Origin: a virus
Strand: one strand, 5' to 3'
Virus record (IMG/VR): IMGVR_UViG_3300031251_000015
Span: 1 to 64,000 of that record
Length of the DNA stretch: 64,000 nucleotides
Below are positions 26,523 through 35,590 of the stretch, in pieces. The position numbers were made by a program, and so were the translations under genes. Below the pieces are notes generated by a model that ran no database searches, had not been told where the DNA came from, and saw only the letters and a list, made by a program, of their open reading frames with translations. Position 1 is the stretch's first letter, and the number at the start of each line of letters is the position of its first letter.

Positions 26523-27710
26523 ATGGAATCGATCCCAAAACTGTTATTGGTAGAAAACTTTAAATGGCTACTTGGTCAGCTTCATGCTTTTGATGACCCT
26601 CAGTTTACTTATGCTTCAGTAGGTAGACAAGACTTACGTGGTGGTGTACGTAGAGAATATCGGTATGAAAAACATTACGATACATACTACAAGGGTTCAA
26701 TTATAACAAAAAGCCCGTCACCAACCCAAGTAGCTATTGGCAATACTCAAATAGAATGTGACGAATGGGACATTACTCACCCAAAGTTCAAAGATCCAGA
26801 ACTTAAAGAAAAATACCCTAAACCAGATACTCATTATACCGTATTAGTTACTAGCAGACGTAGTTTACAAAACAAAACAGCACAACGTTGTTATGTTTCT
26901 TGTGATTGTATGGATTTTAATACTACTTTTAAAGAAGAATTATTAAAATATGGATATACTAATGGGACTACTCTACAAGGAACCGGCAAGAAAAAACTAG
27001 CACCGGCAATTTGTAAGCATATATACTCTGTGTTAATGCGTGAATATATGTTCTATATTAACACGGAAGATTCTGAACAGCTAACTCCATTAATTACTTG
27101 GCCGAAAGAAGCGCCACCAGAAAAAGAACAAGTACCTACACACTATGATTATGAACCTATTGAATATGAAGAAGAGCCAGAAGAAGGAATCCCACCAATT
27201 CAACCTTTAGGAAAACCAAAACGAGGAAGAATACCAAAGACTCCTGAACAAAAGAAAACTGAATACGAAAAAATTATAAAACAGTCTCTAAAATTCATTG
27301 CTAACACTATGCCAGGAGGAATTAACGCTTACAAGAACACCAGACAAGGCGATACTTCCTATAAAAAATATAAGTTTATGGTTAAAAAGTATTTCCAAGG
27401 TTGGGTTATTGTTTACTCTAATCCTCTGCTTAATCCATTTAGAGACAAAGCAAGAGAAAAAGAAATTGTACCACTAATAAATAGAACAGCCAGAGGTATG
27501 CTTCCGTTTGGTGATTCTACGGTAGTGTATACAAAGTATTTTTCAAAAGATGAATTGATGGGGTTTATCAGGTCTGAAACAAAGGAAATACAACCTAATC
27601 AAATTGAAAAACTAAATAAAATACTTAAAAAGTATACCTTAACTGAATCATTAGAGGTTTTAGATAGTGAATCTTCTTCTATATTAACTACTTTATTAGG
27701 ACTTTACTAA
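26523..27710 (+). CDS. SWIM zinc-finger protein, 395 aa
   Basis: Start chosen at the ATG at 26523; the in-frame TTG at 26511 is an alternative. CYVSCDCMDFNTTF followed about 35 residues later by AICKHIYSVLM is the CxCx(n)CxH pattern of SWIM zinc fingers, which bind DNA or protein. Next come an acidic Pro-rich linker (YDYEPIEYEEEPEEGIPP), a basic stretch (KPKRGRIPKTPEQKK) and a second folded region. No enzymatic domain is visible. A virion or DNA-binding role is possible. Confidence 0.6.
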   Translation: MESIPKLLLVENFKWLLGQLHAFDDPQFTYASVGRQDLRGGVRREYRYEKHYDTYYKGSIITKSPSPTQVAIGNTQIECDEWDITHPKFKDPELKEKYPKPDTHYTVLVTSRRSLQNKTAQRCYVSCDCMDFNTTFKEELLKYGYTNGTTLQGTGKKKLAPAICKHIYSVLMREYMFYINTEDSEQLTPLITWPKEAPPEKEQVPTHYDYEPIEYEEEPEEGIPPIQPLGKPKRGRIPKTPEQKKTEYEKIIKQSLKFIANTMPGGINAYKNTRQGDTSYKKYKFMVKKYFQGWVIVYSNPLLNPFRDKAREKEIVPLINRTARGMLPFGDSTVVYTKYFSKDELMGFIRSETKEIQPNQIEKLNKILKKYTLTESLEVLDSESSSILTTLLGLY

Positions 27711-28069
27711 TGACCACAAGTGTATTTAAAAAATCAGTTGTAGTTAACTATAATACAACATCGTTTCCTGCCGATACTATACATACCTTAGTAAGAACAT
27801 TTAATAATTCTGTTATAGATTCAGCAGGTAATCCAGATGCTTCTCAAATACTTGTATACTTTAATGGGCAGCAAATAGGGACTACCACAACCTCTAAATA
27901 TTTTTACTCTATATCATTTACTGGTTCTCCTACCACCTCTTTTACAATAACTTTATCAGCTAACACATCTTATACAAGTCCTGGATATGTTTCTGAAACT
28001 CCTTACGCAGTAGTGATCGGGCCGAACGATTTATTTTTTATTGATTATACTTATACTATAACGAGCTAA
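27710..28069 (+). CDS. Unknown beta-rich protein, 119 aa
   Basis: Starts with overlap of the preceding stop (TAATG). Thr, Ser and Tyr-rich with alternating hydrophobic strands (ILVYFNGQQIG, YFYSISFTG, SFTITLSANTSYTS), typical of an immunoglobulin-like or jelly-roll virion protein. No cysteines or catalytic motifs. Neighbours are of unknown or structural type, so a minor virion protein is inferred. Confidence 0.65.
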   Translation: MTTSVFKKSVVVNYNTTSFPADTIHTLVRTFNNSVIDSAGNPDASQILVYFNGQQIGTTTTSKYFYSISFTGSPTTSFTITLSANTSYTSPGYVSETPYAVVIGPNDLFFIDYTYTITS

Positions 28070-28074
28070 TAAAC

Positions 28075-28563
28075 ATGTCTGATAAAACACAAGAACAGTT
28101 TCTTAATGATACTAAAACACAGATATTACAATATTTATACAGGTCATTACAAGAACCTGCTAGCGATTTGATTAAATTTCTTCAAGAAACGTCAGGTAAT
28201 GGTAACTTAAATTGGCAAAATTCAGCAAATAAAGCTAAATTAGGTATTGTATTTGCTTCTTTGGCTAATAGTATAAACAATTATACGCTAGCTGATGGCG
28301 ATTTTAGAACTTATTTATTGCTACAATTAGTAAATATTACATATAATCAATATACCGATGAGCTATTTTCTCAGTTTTTACGTCAAGGATATAACATAAC
28401 TCCAGAAAGTGTTGTTGGATCTTTATCTACAGCCTATTCTACACAAGAACCTCAAAATACTAATTTTCCAGGTGACGCAAATACATCAAGTGAGTATTTA
28501 CCAATTAAGCCACAAGATAGATTAGTACCTTCAGTATTATATTCAGACTCTGACATTGATTAA
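28075..28563 (+). CDS. Unknown helical protein, 162 aa
   Basis: Starts MSDKTQEQFLNDTKTQILQY and is mainly helical to residue 125, then has an acidic, Pro/Ser-rich tail (NFPGDANTSSEYLPIKPQD). The final eight bases overlap the next frame. No family recognised; likely a virion or assembly protein from context. Confidence 0.65.
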   Translation: MSDKTQEQFLNDTKTQILQYLYRSLQEPASDLIKFLQETSGNGNLNWQNSANKAKLGIVFASLANSINNYTLADGDFRTYLLLQLVNITYNQYTDELFSQFLRQGYNITPESVVGSLSTAYSTQEPQNTNFPGDANTSSEYLPIKPQDRLVPSVLYSDSDID

Positions 28564-28915
28564 AAAATTAAATCTTTCAGACTTTTTAGCGCAAAGCTAC
28601 ATTACATCTCCTTTAACGTTTCAACCGAAGGAGTGTGATAATATGAGTTTTAGTTTGATAGAATTTTATAATATCATGTCAGCACACGTTGGTTCATTTA
28701 TTATAGACGAAATTACCTATTCGGCTATAATACCGTCAACAAGTAACCTTTATTTTTTCAGGGAGTCAGACAATGACGAATTTATTTTGTTATTTGACCC
28801 AATCAACGATATAAAAAAGAAAAATAATAGCGATTTTACTGTATTTTATTATCCTAATACTATTATTAATATTTCGTTAAGGGAATCAAATGTCAAAGAA
28901 GACAGGAATATATAA
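28556..28915 (+). CDS. Unknown protein, 119 aa, start uncertain
   Basis: Two starts are possible. TTG at 28556 gives an N-terminus KKLNLSDFLAQ that nearly repeats KRINLSDMLAQ of the 815-aa protein at 35591, which argues for it. ATG at 28643 has a much better AAGGAG ribosome site and gives 90 aa. The body is SFSLIEFYNIMSAHVGSF then YFFRESDNDEFILLFDP. The C-terminus overlaps the inserted GIY-YIG gene and may have been altered by that insertion. No domain recognised. Confidence 0.6.
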   Translation: MIKKLNLSDFLAQSYITSPLTFQPKECDNMSFSLIEFYNIMSAHVGSFIIDEITYSAIIPSTSNLYFFRESDNDEFILLFDPINDIKKKNNSDFTVFYYPNTIINISLRESNVKEDRNI

Positions 28916-29519
28916 AATTACTAATATATTAACAGGAGATTTATATATTGGTTCAGCAACAGATATAGTAAAAAGATGGTGGCTACACAAATACCAATTA
29001 TTAAAAAATATTCATCATTCTACTTATCTTCAAAACGCTTATAATAAATATGGAAAGAATACTTTTATATTTGAAGTATTACTTTATTGTGAAATAAAAG
29101 ATTTACTATTTTTTGAGCAACGAGCAATAGATACATATAATCCAGTATATAATATGTGTAAAATTGCTGGATCTAATAGAGGTTTGACTATATCTGATGA
29201 GCACAAACAAAAAATAGCAAAAGCTAACTTAAAAAATACACACAGACTTGGCAAAGTTCTCTCAAAAGAACACATACAAAAAATATCAGAGGCAAATAGT
29301 GGTGAAAATAACTATATGTTTGGCAAGAAACACTCTAAAGAAATGAGACAAAAAATGTCAAACAATAGTAAAGATAAATCAGGAGAGAATAACCCAATGT
29401 TTGGAGTTCATAGATTTGGTAACTTAAATCCCATGTTTGGAAAGCACCAATCAGAAGAAACTAAAAAGAAAATATCAGAAGCAGCAAAGAATAGAAAAAA
29501 GGATACTAATAATGTCTAA
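28890..29519 (+). CDS. GIY-YIG homing endonuclease with NUMOD3 repeats
   Basis: 209 aa. SKKTGIYKITNILTGDLYIG is the GIY-YIG pair, followed by a W-x-H-K helix, NAYNKYGKNTFIFEVL and FFEQRAIDTYNPVYN with the catalytic Glu. The C-terminal half has at least four NUMOD3 DNA-binding repeats (DEHKQKIAKANLKNT, KEHIQKISEANSGENN, SGENNPMFGVH). It overlaps both the preceding gene and the start of the next, an insertion exactly at a gene junction that supplies its own ribosome site. Confidence 0.93.
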   Translation: MSKKTGIYKITNILTGDLYIGSATDIVKRWWLHKYQLLKNIHHSTYLQNAYNKYGKNTFIFEVLLYCEIKDLLFFEQRAIDTYNPVYNMCKIAGSNRGLTISDEHKQKIAKANLKNTHRLGKVLSKEHIQKISEANSGENNYMFGKKHSKEMRQKMSNNSKDKSGENNPMFGVHRFGNLNPMFGKHQSEETKKKISEAAKNRKKDTNNV

Positions 29520-29907
29520 AAAATCTACACGATTATTAAAATGTAATATGTATGAGGATGCCGAAGAGTTATTATATTCGACAGAAACAGAAGTAGTAAA
29601 AACGAAGCACATTGAACCTACACGACCAAAAAGACAGACATCATCGGTATCTCCATCAAAAGAAGCACCAGATAGAAATAAAATATTTGGAGAAGCTATT
29701 TCAGTAAAGTCAGTTTCTTGTAATTGTAATAAATGTGGAACTCACGTGAATGGTGTTTTAATTAATACTATCTATTCACCAGCTTCGGATATGCTTACTC
29801 CATTTATATCTTATGAATGTGTAAATTGTAAACATTCAGGATTTCGATCAGTATTAGCCAAAGCTCTGCCAGTAAAAGACTTCGACAAAATTTATTTTAA
29901 TTCGTAA
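29512..29907 (+). CDS. Zinc-ribbon protein, 131 aa
   Basis: ATG at 29512 with AAGGAT upstream, overlapping the GIY-YIG stop; longer frames into that gene are rejected. The first 60 residues are basic and probably disordered. Then comes SCNCNKCGTHVNG and ECVNCKHSGFRS, two CxxC pairs forming a zinc ribbon. No enzymatic motif. It could bind nucleic acid. It is followed by a second zinc-containing gene under motif A. Confidence 0.65.
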   Translation: MSKKSTRLLKCNMYEDAEELLYSTETEVVKTKHIEPTRPKRQTSSVSPSKEAPDRNKIFGEAISVKSVSCNCNKCGTHVNGVLINTIYSPASDMLTPFISYECVNCKHSGFRSVLAKALPVKDFDKIYFNS

Positions 29908-29924
29908 TTTGTCGATAATATAAG
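29908..29924 (+). promoter_or_regulatory. Motif A promoter-like site for 114-aa zinc protein
   Basis: TTTGTCGATAATATAAG, beginning at the stop of the previous gene and ending 20 bases before the next ATG. Confidence 0.65.
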
Positions 29925-29944
29925 TATTATATCAAGGGATATTT

Positions 29945-30289
29945 ATGGATTTAATCAAAAAGAAGTATGTTTGTAATGTATGCTCTTATCGTGGCGCTAT
30001 ATTGACAGCAATTAAAGATAATAGAACTATTACAACTGACTTTTTGCGAGAATATGTAGAACCTCTCGGGGAAATATCAGAAAATATTATATATAGTTAT
30101 GAAGTAAATCGGGATGATACTGGATTATTATTAAATAAAAAGCCAGTTAAATGCGTCTGTGAAAAATGTGGAGAAATTGACATAAAATATATACCAGATC
30201 AAAAGTTTGATAATGTTCTTAATTTTTATCCTACCTGTGAAAATGAAAAATGGTTGAGGGGTTTTTGTGATCTTGGGCAAAAGCGATAG
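29945..30289 (+). CDS. Zinc-finger protein, 114 aa
   Basis: Two cysteine pairs, YVCNVCSYRG at the N-terminus and CVCEKCGEIDIKY in the second half, with a further Cys pair near the end. AAGGG precedes the ATG at 29945. TAG stop, with TAA five codons on. Function unknown. As a motif-A gene, it is more likely non-structural. Confidence 0.65.
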   Translation: MDLIKKKYVCNVCSYRGAILTAIKDNRTITTDFLREYVEPLGEISENIIYSYEVNRDDTGLLLNKKPVKCVCEKCGEIDIKYIPDQKFDNVLNFYPTCENEKWLRGFCDLGQKR

Positions 30290-30307
30290 TTCACGGTCAA
30301 GTAAGAG

Positions 30308-30333
30308 ATAATTAATTGTAATGAGTTTTATAC
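30308..30333 (+). promoter_or_regulatory. Motif B promoter-like site for 1747-aa gene
   Basis: ATAATTAATTGTA, seven bases, then TTATAC, 13 bases before the ATG with AAGGA in between. Confidence 0.5.
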
Positions 30334-30345
30334 TTAAGGAATACA

Positions 30346-33300
30346 ATGTTCATCAAATCACAGTTATTTAAGTCTCTTTATGAAGCTCGTAAGCCAAAAA
30401 AACCAGTAGAAGAACCTAATCCAAGTGAGGATGCTGAGGATATTGAAGCCGGGGAGCAAGCTGGATGGAAAATTAAACGTCCAAGTAAGTCTAATAAGGG
30501 AAAAATATTCAAGAGTCCAGTACAAGCTGCTGTAGACGCTGGTAAAACAACCAAGCCAGGAGCAGTTTCTAACCGAGTTGAAAAAGTTGCTATAAAAGAT
30601 GTTGCTAAAAACGAAGAAGCTAAAGGAAAATCTAAAAAAAGTAAAGAAGAAGAACCGTTTAAGGATTCTCCAAAAGTAAAAGGTAGTGAAGCATTTAAGC
30701 CAGAAGATTTAAAAAGTAAATATCTAAAAACTAAATCTGAATATGGAAATGCCTATATGAAAAATAGGCAGTCTGTAGCTGATTTATATGCTGACGTAGA
30801 AAATATACCTTTTAGATTATCAGCCAAAAAATCACGAAATCTTTTTAAATATTTTTCAGAAGTTTTATTAGATTCAGAAAATGCCCAAATAAGAGAGGAT
30901 GAACAATCACAACCAGCCTTCAAAGAATTACTAGATATTCTTCGAAAGGGTGGCGTTGGTGGATTACATTCTAATGAAGGCTATAATAATATACCAACTT
31001 ATGTTTTATTTATGGTATTGGTATTTCCACTAATACAGCCTGATATGGTATCTTATTTATTCAGTAAACCAAACATAGCTAATTTTTTCAATACCTTATC
31101 AAAAACTTATTCTGGAAATATTTTAAATCCAATTTCTTTTTCTCCTAATACTGACTTATCATCTTTAGATCAAATTAAAGATGAGTATACTAGACTAGTA
31201 GTTGAACAGTTTCAAAACATGCTGCGCTCAAACGATCCAGAACAACAGCCAGAAAAAGTAGAATTAGCCAGATATTTACAAGAGGTAACTTCAGGACTAT
31301 CACAAAGTTTTACAAAATCTATTGGAAGCTACAAACATAAAAATGAAATAACTAAAACTATATATTATGCTATAGCTGGTGGTTATGTGCCAGAAAATTT
31401 AGATTACTTTGAATTAGATGATAAAAAAGTACAGGATTATTTTAATAATAAGAGTTTATCAAAAGAACAGAGTTTACTTACAGATGCCGCTGAGCAATTA
31501 GTGTATCATCGTAGTGAGAGTATAGAAGAAAGTCCAGCCCTTAATAAAAATTTAGCTGGCATGAATGCTAGAAATGAACTCGCATGGAAATACGCACTAG
31601 AAACTAACAGACTGCAACGTAAGCGTAAGAATAAAGAAATAGAGAGAGCTGAAAAAACTAGAAGTATTAATTTAGGTACTTTTGAATATTTCAAAGAATT
31701 ATCAAGAGCTATCCCACAAATTAATGAAAATGATGCCAAGCTAACTGAAATATTAAACAATATGTTTAATTTTGGAGAGGGTCTTACTACTCTTTCAGTA
31801 GAATCAGTTAGTAAAAAAACAACAAATGACTTACATAATTTTGCTAAAGAAGGAATGGATTTAATATCGGCAATTTTTTCTAATGATGCTTTATTATTAA
31901 AAACATTTAATAATGTGGCAGAAAAAATTCCAGTTATTAAGCAAAGTATAATTGAATCAGAAGATAGAATAGCTTATGTTAGAGATACTTATTTAGCTCC
32001 GTTTAAAACCCAGTTATCTACTATATTAAAGAATTTTGCAGCAATAACTGAAGAAGATGTAAGTATTTTATTAAATACTGTTATTTCTATTACTAATTGT
32101 ATAGGTAAACAATTAGAGCCATTCAAGCTCAAACCAATTTTATATAGTTATGAAACCCATCTAAAAAAAGCAGAATTAAGATCTAATATTTACAGACTTG
32201 ATGGATTTGCTTTCCTTCGTAGTGTGTTAAATTTAGATTCTCTTTTAATTGAAGCTGGTAAAATTACTAAAAAAGCTGGAAAAGTAGCAAAACAAAAAGA
32301 AGAAAAACCAACTACAGATCAATCAGTAACAGCTGGTGAAGAGGGCGCAGAATTTAAAACTGGGGTACTTCTCGGAAGTAAGAGAAGTTCTAAACAGTTA
32401 CAGGCTGCTAGAAGAGAAATAATGGAAACCAAGGCAGTATTGACTAGCTTACGAAGCGTTACTGCTAGACTGTTAGATATAATTAGACAAAAAATTGAAG
32501 ATGCCGATCTTAAAATACTAAATGCACTAGTTTCAGGGGCTACAGAAGAAGAGGATATAGTTAAAGTATCTGAATTTTTAACTACTTTGGTCTCTGATAT
32601 TTCTTCTAGATTTTTCTCTAAAAATAGTCCATATAAACTTTCATTACTATCTGCTGGGGAGTCTAAAGAAGCCCTAGTTGCTAAAACAGTAACATTGAAT
32701 CTGATAGAAGATGCTAAAAATAGTTTATTAGCTACTCCTGGTGTATTTAATGGTAAAACAGAATATTATGATGGATTAACTGATGATTTTATCAACTTTG
32801 TTAATTTAGTTACATCAATCAAACCAGACTATGCTGGATTAGCTATAGATCCAGTAACTGGCGAAGTTTCATCAAACTTAAAAGATGCTATAGATCCAGC
32901 AAGTAGTTCTAAAAGTTTCTTTGGAAACTTCTTTTTCGCCGGATTACCAAGAGCAATAGAGTCAAATCCATTAGCAAAACTTTGTCTACAAAAGTTTATG
33001 TTACTAAAGTTTAAACGTCTATTCTTTAACCCGTTATCTACCGCTTCATCAAAAACTATTTTATTACCAGAAGCAATATCAGCTAATCCAAAAGCTGCGG
33101 CACAAATAGATGCTTATTTTAAACAGTTACAAAATACATGTCATGGCGGAATACAAACAGCAGTTGATGAAATTGACACAGAAATTTTAAGTTCTTATGG
33201 AGATTCTACAAGAAACTTTACTACCTTTGTTAATGAAGAAGATCCCACAGTATCTGCTACTACTGCATTTTATATTCCAGGAACCCATGATAAAGAATAT

Positions 33301-35589
33301 GAAAAAGTAACAGAGCTTATTGGTAATAGAGCTATGGAATATCTTGCCAGAGGTAAAAATATACAAACAGCTAATCGTCTATTTTTAGAAGAGTTTGCCA
33401 AAGTTCCAGTATATGAAGAAGGTGAAAAAGGATCTAAAATATATACAAGTGTAATAAACGCCATAGATCTTATATCTACTGCTATTAATCTTAAAGCAGC
33501 ACAGACTGCCTTCACTGGAGATAAGAAAGCAGAGGAAACATTAACTTCTCTAATTAAAAAATATATGAAAGAAGGGAATGACAGTCTAGTTGCTGATTTA
33601 ACAACAAAACGCAATATGTTTGAAGATTTGCTAGCTAGATTTGAAAAAGAATCACAGTTTAGAGGCACCAGTTTAATAAATTATCAGACTAATAGAATAG
33701 ATAATCCAGTTCTAGCTCAAATACTTGATAAATTTGACGCGTTTATTTCAGAAGAGTCCTTAGCTAAAAGTCTTGTTGAATACGCTCAAGATGTCGCTGA
33801 ACGTAAGGCATCTGGAACTTGGGATATTTCTGGCGTTAAAGAAATTATAGCTAAAACTGGAATAATGTATAAACAGATAGCGCATTTTAAGAGCAGTTCA
33901 ACAAAAAAAGAAGCACCAGAAGAAATTACAGAAATAGCAGCAAAACAATCTTTATTTGATGAAACTAATCCAAAGGCATTAAAGTTTAAGTTTGAAGGAA
34001 CAAGAGAAGTTGTAAAAGAGTTTATAGATAGAGTCTTTGGTAGAACTATTATACCATTAGGCAGAGATGCTCACAGAAATGCCAATGAAGCTCCTGTAGA
34101 ATCTTATAATGAACGAATAAGTAAATTAGTAACTGCGGTAGATTTAGCTACTAGTGTATATGTAGATTTTTATAACTCCATTAAAGAAGTTGATAAAGCA
34201 GAAGAATTGAAAGTAGCTAAAAGTTTGGCCGAATTCAACTGCTCAAAATTAAACGAGTGTTTTACAATTATAAAGCATTTCGATACTGTTGGAATATACA
34301 ACGTACAAACTCAAACTGAATTGTTAACCACCATTCAGCAACTAAAACCACATGCTACACTTTCTATTCGTGACATTAGTAATGAAATACAAGATGTAGA
34401 AAATGTGCTACCAAATCTACTAAAGCTTAATAGTAGTGATGATGAAGCTGGTAAAAAGTTTGCCGAGAAGAAAGAAGATATATTTAACAATTATCTAGGA
34501 TCAAGACATGTGTATAGTCTAATGAAACAAGGATATACCCTTACAGAAATTTTTGAAAGGGTTAAACAGATAATGTTAGAAAAACAAGGCAATCCAGAGT
34601 TTGTTAATTTTGCCTCACAAGAAGTTGTAGAACCAGAAGTAACCACAACTGTATCTGGAGTTAGTAAAAAGGTTAATAAATCTGCTGATACTTTGGCTGA
34701 TATTTTTATTAAGCGATTGAGGTTTAACTATCCGATAGAAAATAGTGGAAATAATACGACTAATGGTCTAGACAATAGATTCTTAAGTAGATATGCCACT
34801 TTATTAGACCCAGCTACTTATTCTCTTAATCTATCACCGGAAGTTAAAACACAATTAGTACAAGCTGCCAGTAATTTACTAACGTCATTACCAGGGATAC
34901 TCGACCAGGAACGTAACACAAAGAAAGCTAAACTTTCAGCAGCAGGAACGTCTCCAGAAGAGATATCGGCACAAGATATACCAAATGATATTATAATTAA
35001 GAAAATTCAAACTACCGTGACAGGTACTGCTGGTATTGTAAATGAAATAACAAAAAAGACAGTAACAACATTACGTGACCCTAGAACAATAAAGCCAGTT
35101 GTAAAAGAAAGCATGTTTAATTTAGCCAAAGCCATTTTAGAAGCTATGGATGATGAAAACAATGACAAAAAGAAACCATTTACTAATATTTCAGCTTCTC
35201 AAAATAAAAGACGAGATGAAGCAGAAGCACGAAACCAAGAAGCTGGTCCGAAAGCTAATGAAATGACTTCAGGTGATGCCGCCACATTAACAAGTTTAGC
35301 TGCTATCTTAAAGGCAAGCTATGGAGTAACGTGTTCCCCAGAGGCAGGTCTTATGAGAGGTAACGAACCATTTACTTTCACTTTCCTTGAATATACCGTT
35401 GATTTATTACAAGAGTATAATAGCTCACTTAAAGAATATTTAGTAATTATTAACAAATATGTAGAAGGTTCAGATACAATAGAATTTGAAACTTCCAGAC
35501 CTGGGGCTGACCATAATATTTATTGTAAGATGTTCTATTTTAACAAGCTAAAACAAATAGTAGATACGTTCTATAAATCAACGGTATAA
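30346..35589 (+). CDS. Giant probable virion-internal protein, 1747 aa
   Basis: The largest gene here and not recognised. It begins MFIKSQLFKSLYEARK, an amphipathic helix ending in LYE-A, like T4 capsid-targeting propeptides cut by the prohead protease. Residues about 18-130 are Lys/Glu-rich and probably disordered; the rest is nearly all helical with few cysteines, including a second charged linker near 640-670 (KKAGKVAKQKEEKPTT). There is no polymerase, protease or ATPase motif visible. Motif B precedes it, and it is followed two bases later by the 815-aa gene. A head-internal or ejected protein is the favoured inference. A multidomain enzyme beyond recognition cannot be excluded. Confidence 0.7.
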   Translation: MFIKSQLFKSLYEARKPKKPVEEPNPSEDAEDIEAGEQAGWKIKRPSKSNKGKIFKSPVQAAVDAGKTTKPGAVSNRVEKVAIKDVAKNEEAKGKSKKSKEEEPFKDSPKVKGSEAFKPEDLKSKYLKTKSEYGNAYMKNRQSVADLYADVENIPFRLSAKKSRNLFKYFSEVLLDSENAQIREDEQSQPAFKELLDILRKGGVGGLHSNEGYNNIPTYVLFMVLVFPLIQPDMVSYLFSKPNIANFFNTLSKTYSGNILNPISFSPNTDLSSLDQIKDEYTRLVVEQFQNMLRSNDPEQQPEKVELARYLQEVTSGLSQSFTKSIGSYKHKNEITKTIYYAIAGGYVPENLDYFELDDKKVQDYFNNKSLSKEQSLLTDAAEQLVYHRSESIEESPALNKNLAGMNARNELAWKYALETNRLQRKRKNKEIERAEKTRSINLGTFEYFKELSRAIPQINENDAKLTEILNNMFNFGEGLTTLSVESVSKKTTNDLHNFAKEGMDLISAIFSNDALLLKTFNNVAEKIPVIKQSIIESEDRIAYVRDTYLAPFKTQLSTILKNFAAITEEDVSILLNTVISITNCIGKQLEPFKLKPILYSYETHLKKAELRSNIYRLDGFAFLRSVLNLDSLLIEAGKITKKAGKVAKQKEEKPTTDQSVTAGEEGAEFKTGVLLGSKRSSKQLQAARREIMETKAVLTSLRSVTARLLDIIRQKIEDADLKILNALVSGATEEEDIVKVSEFLTTLVSDISSRFFSKNSPYKLSLLSAGESKEALVAKTVTLNLIEDAKNSLLATPGVFNGKTEYYDGLTDDFINFVNLVTSIKPDYAGLAIDPVTGEVSSNLKDAIDPASSSKSFFGNFFFAGLPRAIESNPLAKLCLQKFMLLKFKRLFFNPLSTASSKTILLPEAISANPKAAAQIDAYFKQLQNTCHGGIQTAVDEIDTEILSSYGDSTRNFTTFVNEEDPTVSATTAFYIPGTHDKEYEKVTELIGNRAMEYLARGKNIQTANRLFLEEFAKVPVYEEGEKGSKIYTSVINAIDLISTAINLKAAQTAFTGDKKAEETLTSLIKKYMKEGNDSLVADLTTKRNMFEDLLARFEKESQFRGTSLINYQTNRIDNPVLAQILDKFDAFISEESLAKSLVEYAQDVAERKASGTWDISGVKEIIAKTGIMYKQIAHFKSSSTKKEAPEEITEIAAKQSLFDETNPKALKFKFEGTREVVKEFIDRVFGRTIIPLGRDAHRNANEAPVESYNERISKLVTAVDLATSVYVDFYNSIKEVDKAEELKVAKSLAEFNCSKLNECFTIIKHFDTVGIYNVQTQTELLTTIQQLKPHATLSIRDISNEIQDVENVLPNLLKLNSSDDEAGKKFAEKKEDIFNNYLGSRHVYSLMKQGYTLTEIFERVKQIMLEKQGNPEFVNFASQEVVEPEVTTTVSGVSKKVNKSADTLADIFIKRLRFNYPIENSGNNTTNGLDNRFLSRYATLLDPATYSLNLSPEVKTQLVQAASNLLTSLPGILDQERNTKKAKLSAAGTSPEEISAQDIPNDIIIKKIQTTVTGTAGIVNEITKKTVTTLRDPRTIKPVVKESMFNLAKAILEAMDDENNDKKKPFTNISASQNKRRDEAEARNQEAGPKANEMTSGDAATLTSLAAILKASYGVTCSPEAGLMRGNEPFTFTFLEYTVDLLQEYNSSLKEYLVIINKYVEGSDTIEFETSRPGADHNIYCKMFYFNKLKQIVDTFYKSTV

Positions 35590-35590
35590 T

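Noticed and set aside
33270-33668. 132-codon minus-strand frame within the 1747-aa gene
   Set aside because: Shadow of the coding strand; Ser/Leu-rich antisense composition and no signals.
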